The notes under the pieces were generated by a model. The model ran no database searches and was not told where the DNA came from. It saw nothing but the letters and a program-made list of their open reading frames with translations. A stretch of DNA of 64,000 nucleotides, taken from assembly GCA_003013855.2 (NCBI GenBank), contig PVNU02002353.1:930001-994000 (forward strand), in the 5' to 3' direction. The position numbers and the translations under genes were made by a program. The stretch is from Liriodendron chinense. Lineage: Eukaryota > Streptophyta > Magnoliopsida > Magnoliales > Magnoliaceae. This document shows positions 1-12,800 of this stretch, one piece after another (positions within the stretch are counted from its first letter, which is position 1; every line of letters begins with the position of its first letter).

Positions 1-1989
1 CACTACCTAGCTACATGCATTAGCCCCCTGTCGGGCTGATCTAATCCTAATGTGGAACAACAAATACTTGAGAAAATGGACTGACGAGTGAAATGGCCAA
101 TAGTCCAGTTCAACATACACGTGTTCTTGTTCTATTGGTAACAGTTCAAATGTTTCCGTTTCTTCTCAGGCATGTCTGGATGCATGGAATCAAAAGGGAA
201 AAAAAAACAAATAAACAAACAAACACAAATGGAAAAAGTCTTCCTTTGATATGATAATTTGACATATTTGGATAGCGAAGCGGAACAGAAAATTCCGCGT
301 AAGAATTACTATACTTTTTCATGGTAGTACAATAAATCATGCGACTGTTGTCATACAAGTTAAAAAATTTCAACTGTCATTTAGCTCAATCCATACAAAA
401 ATATGTTGAGGTGAACCATTAAACAAATTTGGATTTTATCTTTGCCCAAAATTAAAATTTTGTATTTGTCTTTAAAGTTTACTTTTCCATGAACACTTTT
501 ATGTAGCTGATAAAATAATTCATTATTCCTACACATATGATTATTACATCAAGTGTTCATGTACTACTAGTCTAATTGTTCATCTTCTTCAACACTACAT
601 TTTAATGGTAAGGTTTACTTCTCTACATCATCTTAAGCATAGTTTGCATACTCACTATAATCATTGTGCAATTTTTCTCTACACTGAGATTTTTAATGCC
701 CATTTTTTATATAATGGTGATACTGAATATGAGATTTAGCATACTTATTTTTATGCTTCTAGGTTGGAGGTATTTTTTCTTCTTTTGTAGAGAGATTTTC
801 ATATTCCTTAAAGATAGAATTTGATCTACCACCCTTTCCTTAGCCTGTTCGACAACCTCTACTGCATTGAAAACTAACTCTTTCATTGATAGAAATCCTA
901 CTTTGCAATGCTAGCTTGCTCTATGGTGTTAGCTGATTTTTTTATTCATCCTATGCTCATGTGGACATAAAACAATCAGTCAACCCATGAACTAACATGT
1001 TTGATAAAGTAATACATTCTTCAATTGCCACAATAACCTAATTAAAACGCTTGGTCATGAATCTTATCATTTTCTCCATGATCCATAGATCATCAAAGGT
1101 TTTTCCATTTACCATTAACTGACTCACTACAGCCAAAACACGAAATAAGTAATCTGAAATTGATTCAGAAAAAAATTATATTAAGGATTCAAATTCCCTT
1201 CTTAAGGTTTATAACTTTACACTCTTAACTTTTGTGTCACTTTTATAAAGCTTTGCAAAATACCTCACTCTTCTTTTACTGAATTTACTTGCGATTTTCA
1301 ATAAAAAAAAAAAAGATATTAGATTCATATATTGAGTGCTAGATCAAATAAAAGGCCAAGTTGATCCATCCTTCTTTAATTTTTTTCAGTTTTTACTTCT
1401 ATGTTTGTTGTAGTGTATACCAAACTTCTTTAAATCAGTTACTTCTTGTGACCGTCCACTAATCTCCAAAGATTTTGGGATTGAAAAAGAAAAAAACATT
1501 TGAATGCTCCAATGAACATAATCCTTTCCACTAAAGCGTACGTGGAAGTTGAGTTTCAAGTGTATTATTGATACCTTGTCTCAACCTAAATAAACACGTT
1601 AAAAAAAAATGAAAACCTTCGTCAATTTTACGCGAACAAGAAGGCACTTTATTTACATACCAAAATTACCATGTGTTCATGAAAAATGAACAAAGAATAC
1701 CTTCTTGTGCCTTAGCTCTAATACTGCAAGTGTGACTTAGAGAAAACCAAACCCTTTCTTCTCCTTAAGTCATTTTATCTCTCACACATGAGTACACAAA
1801 AGACAAGAGAATAAGAAAATAAAAATCTTTATCGCTTGTTTAAAAAAGAAAACAACTAACCTAGTTGTACCATATAATTGGAATTCAAGTTTACATTTCT
1901 AATGCTGATCAATTTTGTGGGGAACTTCCCTAAGCGTGATTAATCAGACACTCAGGCCTCTCCCTACCTCCATTTTGGATCTTTTCGTC
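1..1989. other. AT-rich intergenic DNA, no gene seen
   Basis: No open frame of credible length or composition is present. The stretch is AT-rich with short A and T runs. I recognise no conserved protein, RNA gene or complete mobile element in it. Confidence 0.6.
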
Positions 1990-1992
1990 TAA

Positions 1993-2541
1993 GGGCCTGT
2001 TTGTTTCAGTGTAAAAAGAGGTAAATGCATGCAATTTGATATAAGTTAGTAATTGTTATCATTTATCTTTGTTTGATAAGAGTGTAAAGGAAGTGTATTT
2101 ACTTTTTGTAAAAAGCCTTTGAAAAAGATTGCCATCCATTCATGGGCCCTATTGTGATGGCTGTGGCATATCCACACCGTTCATTCATTTTCTCGGAACA
2201 TTTTAAGGTTTGAGCCAAAAACCGAGGTTGATTCGAAGTTAAAGTGGCCCACACCATAAGAAATTATGGTTGTAAAAGGTTTTTAATAGTAGGCATTCAA
2301 CCAATTGTTTCTTGTGGCGTGGTCCACCTCATCTTTGGATTTGTCTCGATTTTGGGTTCATGTCCTAAAATCACCTTGCGAAATGGATGGATAGAGTGGA
2401 TAAGACACATGTATCATAGTGGGCTCCACATGAAATTCAAACATTCCTTGATTTTAGTGTCCCTGAAAATGTGTAAGGAATTAATGATAAATCATCATTT
2501 CTCATTTACTTGTATTTACATTATGTAATTATTGCCGGCCC
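1993..2541. mobile_element. Tourist-like MITE with TAA target duplication
   Basis: The element begins GGGCCTGTTTG and ends GCCGGCCC, so its outermost bases form a short GGGCC/GGCCC inverted repeat. TAA flanks it on both sides (1990-1992 and 2542-2544), as expected for PIF/Harbinger (Tourist-type) elements. The interior is the foldback repeat seen elsewhere in this window: a TCCACACCGT-type block near the left and its inverted counterpart, with TGGATAAGACACATG and a GTGGGCTCCAC block, near the right. It has no coding capacity and would need a transposase in trans. The termini match those at 24641-25176. A hAT origin is less likely given the 3-base duplication. Confidence 0.6.
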
Positions 2542-2544
2542 TAA

Positions 2545-3556
2545 CATTTACTTGAATTATTGCAATTCAATTATAAGAAAGTGGTCCCCAGTCGATTGTA
2601 CCATCGTTTAGGACTTATCAGAATGTGGTAAATGGAGCTCACGTACGTGGAGGTCTGACGTGAACAAATGCTAAAAAATGCTATAAAAAAAAAAACCAGT
2701 TTTACGTCCAACTTGCAGGGGAGGTTTAAGAACTTAGCAGGGGAGGATGACAAATGCTAAAAAATGCTAAAAAATAACCAGTTTTACGTCCAACTTGTTG
2801 CTTGTGAGGTCCATTATGGTGTTTGTATAACATCCTACCAGGGTATTCCTACCATGAAAATGAAATGGCCCAAAAATCAGGTCAATCCAACTATCTGGTG
2901 AGCCAAAATATAAAAAACAATGCACAACCATCTAAAAACTACCCCACATTCATATGAGTCCAATTTAGATCAAAATGATTTTTGGGGCGTCTCATTTTAT
3001 TGCAGGGTTCCATGGTCAAACGATGAGATGGCATACAAACACCACAATTGGGTTCCACACACCAACCAGTTTGAAATACAACTGTGTTTGCGCATTTCTC
3101 ATGGATGACTTGCTTAGTTGGAAAATAAGGCTTGGGAGTGGGATCATCATCATCACCTGAGCCTCATCCTAACTAATTCTATTGAGAAGGCATGGCAGGT
3201 AGAAAGAAGAAGAATTATTCTCTTTTTCTAAAGTTTGCAATGTGATCAGCCCCTAAAAGTGACTTACCTATCAATAGTTTCTGTTTTTATTTTATGTTTG
3301 TGGCTTCCCACAATTTCTTTTCTTTTCTATTTTTCTAGGTATGGTGGCATCATAACAAGTGGATCCCTTGGTAACCATATGAGTGACAAGATTTATGTGG
3401 GATTTATTTATATATCTCGCATTGACGGTGAGACCTATCATATAGATGGGTCCATCATATAAATGGCTTAAGGTGCCCTCTCATCTATAGATGGTTTTGG
3501 TCATTGAAAAGAATCCAGATCCATGGCAAGAGTCACAAGAGATGCATTTTAGCAAA
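2545..3556. other. Intergenic DNA with a local direct duplication
   Basis: No gene is seen. A roughly 50-base block containing ACAAATGCTAAAAAATGCT and CCAGTTTTACGTCCAACTTG occurs twice, near 2664-2716 and 2750-2795. Further right are degenerate pieces of the GTGGYCCAC-type foldback repeat. The short frames at 2920-3160 and 3235-3462 have no recognisable protein features. Confidence 0.45.
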
Positions 3557-3647
3557 CCTCCAAAGTCAATGAGTTTTTTTTTTTTGTTATATATATATTA
3601 AGAAACAAAAGAAAGGAGCCAGAGAGAGCCTCCAAAGTCAATGAGTT
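3557..3647 (-). mobile_element. Severely 5'-truncated LINE tail with 19-base target duplication
   Basis: A perfect 19-base direct repeat, starting CCTCCAAAGTC, lies at 3557-3575 and 3629-3647. Between the copies is a 53-base insert beginning with a T run. On the minus strand the insert reads as a LINE-like 3' end (GGCTCCTTTCTTTTGTTTC, then TA-rich sequence) followed by a poly-A tail. A long duplication plus poly-A and extreme 5' truncation is the signature of target-primed reverse transcription by an L1-type machinery. Plant L1 3' ends often resemble this, but the insert is too short to assign a family. Confidence 0.6.
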
Positions 3648-4333
3648 GTTTTACCTGAGGTTTGCTATGTAGACTCTGCCCATCAAAAGTAGGCACAAGT
3701 GCTAATATGGAACACCAGTGCAAGATCCGAGTTTTCCATATAGTTGGAAATAATTTTTAGACCTACCTAATATCTCATACGGTGTTTACATTTTTACTGC
3801 TCAGGTGGCACACAATGCACGGAGTAAATTGATGGTTAAAATACTTTATTCTAGCCATCCATTTGTTTTGATATGTTGTGGCCCACCTGAGGTTTGAAAT
3901 GACTTTAGTCCAGAAGTTAAAAATCGCAAACACGTGGATTTGTAGGGCTCCCACACGCGTGTGCAATTAATTGTACTTCACCACATAAGAAAAATCTCTT
4001 TTACAGACCGCATGCCTATTTTCATATAGCTGAGTGCATTTGTGAACATAGAAAGCATTCCAGAGAACCACATATTGGGATTCCTCAAAGCTAGTAATTT
4101 GAGAGAGAATGTGTTTCCGCAGGTTTCGATCTAATTTCATTTACGCACCATAAAAGATAAGAAACACCACATTTCATCTCTTCATTAACTGAACGAATTA
4201 CTACCTTTTAAATATATACAAATATCATACGGAGGTCGACCCATCCATTTTACAGAATTGGTTTATTTTTAGTCTAATAACAGCGTCTGAAATGGGTTTA
4301 TATTAGTCTAATAACAGCATCTGAGTTTCGTTT
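3648..4333. other. Intergenic DNA downstream of small gene P1
   Basis: No coding signal is visible. It includes degenerate foldback repeat (GTGGCCCACCTGAGG near 3890) and probably the 3' flank of the minus-strand gene at 4334-4585. A CACACGCGTGTGCAATTAA block at 3951-3969 resembles sequence found upstream of the P2 and P4 genes. Confidence 0.35.
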
Positions 4334-4585
4334 TCATGGGCGAACAATCCCTTTGCCTCCTTCACGTGACCCAACAGCCCTCAGTGATGCAGCTCCTCTC
4401 GGTCTCTTTCTAACGGTCGCCAAGGTTGCATTTCTAGACTGGACACTGATTGTTTGTTCGCCTCCATCGTCTACGCTCATAGATATTTCTTCACTTGTGA
4501 CTGTTACGGCTGTTCCAAGCACTGTATCATGCATGTATGCTACATCCAATGCCTCCACAGCAAGGCCAACAACTGCGCTCTCCAT
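4334..4585 (-). CDS. Small hypothetical protein, copy P1 of a four-copy family
   Basis: An 83-residue frame on the minus strand. I do not recognise the family. The start (MESAVVGLAV...) was chosen over an upstream in-frame Met because all family copies align from here and a splice acceptor (TTGCAG) lies 6 bases before it. The best conserved part is the C-terminal half: an SxDDGGEQT motif, a VQS motif, then GAASLxAVGSREG. There is no signal peptide, membrane span or catalytic motif. Relatives are P2 (17350-17622), P3 (28168-28437) and P4 (44838-45110). P1 is the most diverged; residues 8-20 differ substantially. A matching leader intron and a TATA box lie upstream. Because flanks are conserved about as well as the frame, a spliced non-coding RNA is a real alternative. 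Confidence 0.4.
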   Translation of the reverse strand: MESAVVGLAVEALDVAYMHDTVLGTAVTVTSEEISMSVDDGGEQTISVQSRNATLATVRKRPRGAASLRAVGSREGGKGIVRP

Positions 4586-4591
4586 TTTTGT

Positions 4592-5124
4592 CTGCAATAT
4601 AATCACCCACTTGAGAACAACAATGCTATAGGCAGGAAACAGTATAGAAGAAGGCTTCGGTTTTATAATGTTATCAAAGAAAAGGGAAATCAAAGGTGAC
4701 TGCCCCAATCACTACGATACATGTGGAATAAAAAATAAATAAAATACATGTGGACCATGTGATGGGACTATTCATTTGATTGACTGCAAGCCATTGGTAA
4801 CGGTTTGTGGCCGTGATAGCAGTTTGGTTTAAACCAAATCCTTGCTATATATGGGGGAGAACTATCTATAGTGTATGCCATGGACAGAGTTATAGCCGTG
4901 TGATCATCTGGCTGCAAACCAATGATCAAACCAAATAACGATTTACATTTAATGAACAAAAGTCCATCGACTGGATGGTAAGAACCATTTAATCAGAGTC
5001 AATTTTTCATAACTTAGCCACAAAAGCTAAGATATTAATCTACTCTTTTAATTAAAAAAAAAAACAAGCTTAAAAGATTAAAAGATGGTAGGAAATTTGA
5101 AGGAATAGACTGAGAGTTAATTAC
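4592..5124 (-). other. Leader (5'-UTR) intron of small gene P1
   Basis: On the minus strand the donor is AAG|GTAATT at 5124 and the acceptor is TTGCAG ending at 4592, just before the start codon. The intron is 533 bases. P2 (507 bases) and P3 (524 bases) have donor and acceptor at equivalent places with different intron sequence, which supports real splicing. The splice junctions are inferred from sequence only. Confidence 0.45.
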
Positions 5125-5223
5125 CTTTGAGGAATGAGATTGAGAAAAGCAAATGCTAAGATTCTAACAAGGAAGAACAGACTCAAAACCCCTTCTGTGG
5201 AGAGAAGTATGACAAATGATCTT

Positions 5224-5231
5224 CTTATATA
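5224..5231 (-). promoter_or_regulatory. TATA box of small gene P1
   Basis: The minus strand reads TATATAAG about 100 bases upstream of the leader-intron donor. The same TATA block is conserved upstream of P2 (18236-18244) and P4 (45714-45722), followed in each by a leader containing a TGCAGGG-like block and runs of TTCTTC. Confidence 0.5.
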
Positions 5232-5294
5232 ACACATTCCAAACTACAACTCAGCAAATAGTGTTGTAATATAATATAGCAGATAGAATATTAA

Positions 5295-6750
5295 AATTCC
5301 CAGTAGTACCAAATACAGCAAATAACTACTGATATCAGTTTTCCATAATCTTTTATTAGGTTACAAACGTGGTGTATTCGTAACTTTCTGTTGCTACCTT
5401 TTTTGCAATCCCGTCTTCAACTTTCACAGTTCTTGACTATTGCTACTTTTGAAATAAAATTCCCTTAAGTTAGCCATAACATTCCTTCTTACCTAGCACT
5501 CCGTGTTGTGACGCGGTGTGTGATCTCGTTTTATCACACCATCTCACTTACTTAGTCTGAGAGAACCTCTCGGACTACGTACAATCCATTACAACGCAAC
5601 CCGTTTCTCAATACTTGACTCCGGTAATTGTTTTGAACAATGAAATATTTAGCCAGCGGAAGATACCGATAACTAACATTCTAGAGTTTTGTTCACACCT
5701 CATCAGTAATCTAATTGATGAGTTCACACGCTCACAAACCAACACTTCGAATGAGAGAACATGGTAATCATCTCTCTCTATTCGATTTGGTTACCCGGTC
5801 TTTATATAGAAATACCCGATACCACTACCACACTTTCCAATGTCTGACATACTGGGACAATGTGCTTTCTAGTGAAACTCGGCACTACAGTCTAAACTAC
5901 CCCCCAGAAACAAGGCTTTCCTACACGACTTCCTTAGTCTTTTTAGTTTCTAATAACTGTAGGTTTATCTGTTTCTACTCTATGTCCGGCTATGAGTTTA
6001 CGCACCTCTATATGTTCTAGTCCACCTCGTGGGTGGACACGTTTTTTTAGACGGGTCTCTAGCGTCCAATAGCCGTTCCATATCCCTATCGAACTTACAA
6101 TGTAAGTGGGAATAGTGCCTACTGCTCTACCTGAGAGACATGTTCTTACTCTGTACTCTCGACCGCCTCGAAGGACCCGCTTTTTCACTAACCCACATTC
6201 ACTTAAAAAACCTTCTTTGTACTATCCATATTCGAATCTAACCACCACTTACCTATACGAGTCACTATTCCATACCTGAAATCACTCTATAAGCGCAACT
6301 AATACTTCGTTCATAGGTAGTCCAAGCACAATCGAAACTAACGGGTTGTGCTGGAACTAGATTTTGTGTACCTACATTTTTGTTGAAAGGACGTACCCCT
6401 TAACCTAATTGCTTAAATTTACTGCATCGATCTTCCATTATATCATTTTCTCCGTTTCGTGTTCCAAACATCCAACTATTCTAGCAATATACCGGACTTT
6501 GTCAGTCAGCGGATCCGTTACCATGTTCTTTAATCTAAGGAAACACTACTCAGTCCCAAAAAGGTCCTCTTTCATACTAGTGACACAGATAAAGTTCTGT
6601 GACTCACTACCTTTCAAGTATTATGACCACAAAATACAATTACTGTACGAATAACGATCAGTATCTTACAGATTATAACTACATAATTTCTGAGTTGAAA
6701 GTCTCTGTAAGTTCTACTTCCTAAACTCTCTACGTTTCTCCCAAGAGTCA

Positions 6751-6804
<54 letters not shown>

Positions 6805-9800
6805 TTCTATACTTCTCATCCAACACCAACAGAGTTCGACTTATAGAACCCTTACATAACCATTTCAAACCTATTTGTTCAGGTTTGACCAGTTGTAAGG
6901 AGTGCGCCGAGAAAAGTTCGAAAGAAGTTTCGTTATAGGATTTAGTCTACTTCTTTTCGTCCTATACAGAGCACACGGAATAAGCTCGTATCACCCGTTG
7001 AACTACATACAATACCAGACCGGCTCTAATCTATAAAGTGTATGTCAGCCACAACACTCTTTTAAGTACCGAATGGGTACATTCGTTGTAACCCTTCCAC
7101 ACTTTACCGATAAAGCTATATAAACCCTATACGTTCTGATGCAGAATTGTAAGCGTTTCAGATTCCTATTCAAATAACCCATACACCTAAGTCTAATGCG
7201 TCCATCACACCCACATCTTCTACCTGAAGTCCAATGAGCAAACATAATTGCCCACCTCGCTAATCAACCTACATGTTCGAAAACAGCCACTACCGAGAAA
7301 GGTGATGACTTCGACTCATATACCGTCACTGTCTTCTCAACTTCCTCCAACAAACCAATTCCCCGTACTGTTTAGTTAACCCCGAAGCCGTCGTCCGGTA
7401 CAGCTTATTAACACTATCGAGATCATGATATTTAAACCGATTCTTAAGACAAATAGTGAGAGTATGTCTTATGTAACTACACGCAGAGGTAAAAAATGTT
7501 GTCCACGAACTCCTTCCTTTACACTGAAATCTTTTCTAAGTGTGATTGCACTTAAGCTGCCTATACGAGTAGTTCCACTAAGGACGTCTCTTCAAGTTAA
7601 AGTTTATCCGACTTGTACAACGACGGATCCTAACAGAGCCTTCTCATTTCACGAAAACACGTCCCGGTGAACTATCGTTTTTCATATCGGGAATGTGTAC
7701 TTAATTTGTCCCTGTAACCCTCCTTACACACTCCTCCTTTGCAGTAAGATTTCGAGTTGTACCCTTCCGACTACTGTCCCACCTAACCCCAAAAGAGTTT
7801 CGTCAAAAGGAGTTCAAAGAAAGTTCGTAGAGCTCCGGAATATTCTATCCCACTGGGATAGAGGGGATCAAATAAATAATAATATCGATTTCAAGAGTCG
7901 ACCTCAAAGTTCTCCGATCAGCTCCCCGAAAACAGAAGGAATATTTCAAGGAGTCCCAACAGGCTAATAAAGAGAGTATAACATACGACTACCGTGTTAG
8001 TAGAAGCATTTGTCACTGACATTCAGGGACTTACACCACTTCTCGAAGAACGAAGTCAAAATCCGTCACAGCTCGGTCTTCTAGTTGTTGTTCTTCTTTT
8101 CCCACAAAACACAGATTGTTCAAAGTTCACGGTCCTAATTTTCTTAACTATCTTGATATCCATACAGATTTAGACACAGCGGAAAGTCGATAGAACCACA
8201 GGGATACTAGGTACCATCTCGAACTACACTCGAGAAAATCGGAAATTATCTCTCTCAGAAATTTTTTTAGATGATCAACCTTCCACGTAACAGACTTACT
8301 CCGACCTTTTTATCAAGAGTAGTTGGTGTAGTATAGGAGCCAGAATCTAGTATAAAATGGTCAACCCTTACACGGTAGCTTCCAGTAGATTTTCAACCTC
8401 CGAACCAAACGCCTGAAGAAGACCCCAAGCTTTCTATCCTCTTTCTTCACAGTAAACAGGTTAACCTTCTTAAAGTGACAGGTCTCGTTTCCCTCCCGAG
8501 CTCTAGTTTCCTGAATCTCTTCAGTACTAGTCAGTATATTAATTTAACCACACCCGTAACTGAACACGACTTCTGTTCTCAAATACCCGAAGGGAGTACT
8601 CCTCATTCATTTTCCATTTTAATAGACCGGCTCGAGAAGGATACCGACTGGGTTTCTTAAGAGGAAAAACCTTTCCCTAAACGTTCGAGAAGTAGGGGAA
8701 TTACTAACTGGTTCACACTATCGACAAGCGAGCGGAGTTCACGTTCCGATGCTACATTATTATTAAGAGTCATTCTGGCTCCAACTAGGTGTCCCTTTCT
8801 CCATTTGTTAAACTTGATAGGATTTTGTTCCTTTTAGACTCTTAACTCTTCTTGATCTCTTGGTTCCTAGGTGAACATCATTAGGTTTAGTAGATGAGTA
8901 GGTTCGTGTTGTGTTAATATTAGTTTCAAGATAGAGAGTAGATTAACCTCCTATATTGTAAGTTCGTGTTTGTTAGGGTGAATTTAGATCTTTAGTTTAA
9001 GATCAAGATTACTTCATGTATCTTGAACTTGAACATTGGAAGCTTCATTGTCGGTACGGTTCTCTAATACCGTACGAGATCCCGATGATGTTAAGCTTAG
9101 ATTTGTTTGAGTAGTACCGTTAGAATCTCTTAACGTTTCTAGAGTACAGGCCTCATATATTTAAGAGTAATAAGTAGATTTTTAAGTTTGAAATAAGTTT
9201 GATCTTCAAATTTTAAGTGTTAATTCTTTTCTCATAAATATATTTGTTTAATTTCGTAACTTTGATTGATGTTCAAAGTGGAGAATCGAGATCGATTCTC
9301 CAATTGATTTTTTTCGTAATTTTTGATCTTAATTTTGATTCTTTTCTTTCTTTTTGATCAACATACTCCAATCCTTCGGAGGATCTTGAACTTGAGGAAC
9401 GAGGGTGCAGAAATTGATGGGATCTTCTCTTCTCGAGAGTATAAATATTACGTCGTTCTACTGTCGTTGTTACATCTAAAACAAAGCGAACCATGTTGTA
9501 TTGGTTATTAATCTAACCGAAGTTTAAACTAAACATCGAAGGAACCTTGAACTAGAAGGAGTATCTACCAAATCTAAAAGTTCTAATAGAAAACTCACCC
9601 GGGTGGTCAGTCTAATCGTTGGCGAAGAGTTTTAGCGCGTTAAGCCCATGGAGGTCTTAATCAGTAGAACGAAAGTTGCGATACCTCACATATATCCACC
9701 TTAACCAGAGTTTAAAACTTATAATCATCTTTGGAAGGAGGAGATCTACTATCTGCCGAATCTAACAGGTTTATTTAAGATTTTAACCCAAGTTTTTAAT

Positions 9801-12800
9801 CTTGTAAATCTCAAAATATTTTAGACGCATCAACCTTAGAAAGACTTATCACGTAGAAAGAAGTTGGCCATGCTAGTTTGGTATGTAGGAAAACTGGATT
9901 TTAAAATACTAATAAGTATATATCTACACCAAATTTTCTACCAGCCTAATCGAAGAAGTATAGTAATTACTACCAGGTGGATCAGGTAAAGTCTAAACTC
10001 GTCGCCTTAGTCTCAACTTTCTAGACGTACAGTTCCATTTATTTTGGCCGCCACGGTCAATCCGTAGCTTCGATCGACACGAACTACTTTGGAATTTTTC
10101 GGCGTGAGCTAATCTTCATATGGACAGATGGAATTGCAATAATCATCACGATGGCCCCATCTTGACTCAGCTTTTATTTTTTTGACTTGATGGACAAAGT
10201 ATAAACTTTAGGGTTTTAATCTTTCACGTACCGGCTGGCTAGTCAGCCTGGGTAGACCAGAAACAAGGTCATCGAGAACTACTTCCGACAAACCCACCGT
10301 CTGACTAGATCTGGTCAGATCGGTTGTACCGGCTGACCAGAACTGGCCAATTCGGAGATACACTCGACTAAAAAGTGAAGAAAGAAGTGGAGAAAGGAGG
10401 TAGAGAACCCATAAAGGAGGAATCTAGAAGTTTCACACAATCTCACCAGTAAATCGTGTTTTATCATTTCAGAAAGAGAGTAAGGATATAAGTGTTTTTG
10501 TACATAATCTATCCAGAAAATAGTATCTTTCATACGTATTACATTACTACTTTTCCCCAATCTTATACATTATAAGTACCGAGTTGTTACCGATCATCCA
10601 TTTCCTCTAACGTTAGAGATCAGTCTATTAATCTGATCAGAACCAGGGGAATCGCGGACCGAGGTCGTAGACTAAGGTAAGCATCGGCTTTCACGCTCTA
10701 CACAACCCGGATTTACCCGAAGCGCGTATACGGGGAGTAGTAAGCGACGATAGTCCACTACACGAAGTCAAGTAGGTCAACCTTTCGAAGACGTACAGTT
10801 TGTCTCTACTGTAGGTACGAACCGTCACTCAAGGAAGTCCCAATAAGAATCAATTTAGTCGGATCCTAAACGCATTTAGAAGTCGACTCGATTTTCCTAC
10901 CTGCTTCACCCATACCGTACGTTTTTACGGAGGGTTCTAAAAGACAAAAGCAAACCTTCGATAATATCCCACGTCTAGGTCAAATAACATCCCAGGTTCT
11001 ATCTCCCCAAGTGGACCGAAGTTCCACGCAAAAAAACAAAGAGTCTCACGTCAAGCTTGTCTCTCTACGATCTAGTAAACAAGCACTCCCCCCTTAACCG
11101 GAGGTTCCATACCAGGGTAAAATCGGTCAACAAAACGTAAAGAGAAGAATCCCCCTTTTCAACCACCCACCCTCTCGGACCGTTACCACTGCCATACGCA
11201 AAAGTCAACTGATCCGTAGGAGTTATACACCGGAGGAAGAACTAGACTAAAAAGCCCTTCATATCGATCTTTCCTTGTAATCCTCATTACTATTACGTAG
11301 ACCATTACTCCGCCCTTGGTAGGAGTCTTAAGGTTCTACCAACTCCAATAAATCAGTAACTTACTGGGTTAACTCTGAAAAAAGAAAATTCAAAGGTGGT
11401 ATGTTTGAGTGTGAGCAACCTATTTGGCAAACCTAGTAACCTTCTACTGGGTTTAAATTTCCGATTTGACGGGTCAAAAAAATAAAAAGAAAATGTAAAA
11501 GTAAAAGAAAACTCTTCGTGTGGTTGATATTAAAACAACTATTTCGTTTTAAAGACTTGTCCTTAAGGAATACAGAAGTAGTGTCTACTCGGCGTGAACA
11601 CTGTTTATAGTGGGTCTAAAACTTTTAGAGCATTGTGACAACGTTTATAAGTAATTTGCTATAATAGGGTCATAATAAGACTATAAAAGTTTTACGGCCG
11701 TCTACGTGTAAAAATAGTCCTTTAATAACGTTATAATTAAAGTTTTTGTCATAATTCGAATTCCTGAAACAACATATTTATTTATGATCTCGATTTGAGC
11801 AAAAACTTCACTTGATGTAGGGAAGCGAAGGAAAAGAATTTTTGGACCTAATGGAATCAGAGAGCTGACCATCATGAGGTCGACCTTCTGCGAAAAGACA
11901 CTTATAAGATTGGAGTCAATACACCACCGGCGCTTTCGCTTTTTACCGTTAAGGCATTAATTTTCACAGTTACTACCATCGAAAACTTATTACTTTGCTA
12001 AACAGTCTAAGCTGCCGGCTTTGGATTCAAGCACGCAACCACTCAGCATCTATTATTTATCAGAAGGCGCCGCGATACCAGGTTTCTGCCGGCTGTCTCT
12101 TCTTCTCCTTTGTTTGTTGTCGATGGATCCTTCGCCTAACGCATGACTCATTTGAGACACCCCGGGTGGTACTAAATACATGAAATAGGTGAGATAGGTA
12201 GGTAAAATGATCTATTAAAATCACGGACTTCGGTTTTTATTTCGTATATGTTTCAAGGTATCCTGGTGCGGTATCCTTTATCACACCTAACTTGCATACG
12301 GCAACTTTTAAAGAAGCCATGGTAACTTCAAAACCTAGTTCGACTATAAAAACAAAAGTGAAGTAGGTACAGGCATACTAGAATACTTGTCCAACCTACT
12401 GTTTATTTGTAGTGGCATCCAGGATCTTTCCAAAGTTGTTACCTTTAGTAATAAGGGACAAAGAACACCCACTAGTTGGACCCAAATCCTATACGAAGTT
12501 AATACCCGATTCGGGGATTTTATTCGACTTTTTTGCCTACCCGCCACACCTATTTAGTGTATGTAAGTACTACCCGGGTTGTCTCGAATAAGTCATGGTA
12601 TGTCATTCGTTAGGCTAAAGTCGATGGATTGGATTGGGAAGTTGTGCAGAATTCTAGTGCTGAGCCGACAGTTACCTAGCCTAGTACCAGGCTGAGGCTA
12701 GGCTAAATTGGCCTAAACCTAGTAATTAGTCTAGTTACCTAGCCTATGCCTAGTTTTATACACTAGACAAATAATTAGCCTAAACCTAAGCCTCGCTGGG

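Noticed and set aside
4353..4631. Plus-strand ORFs opposite the small-gene family (4353-4631, 17168-17713, 28013-28480, 44827-45201)
   Set aside because: They are antisense shadows. TATA box, splice sites and start context all support the minus strand.
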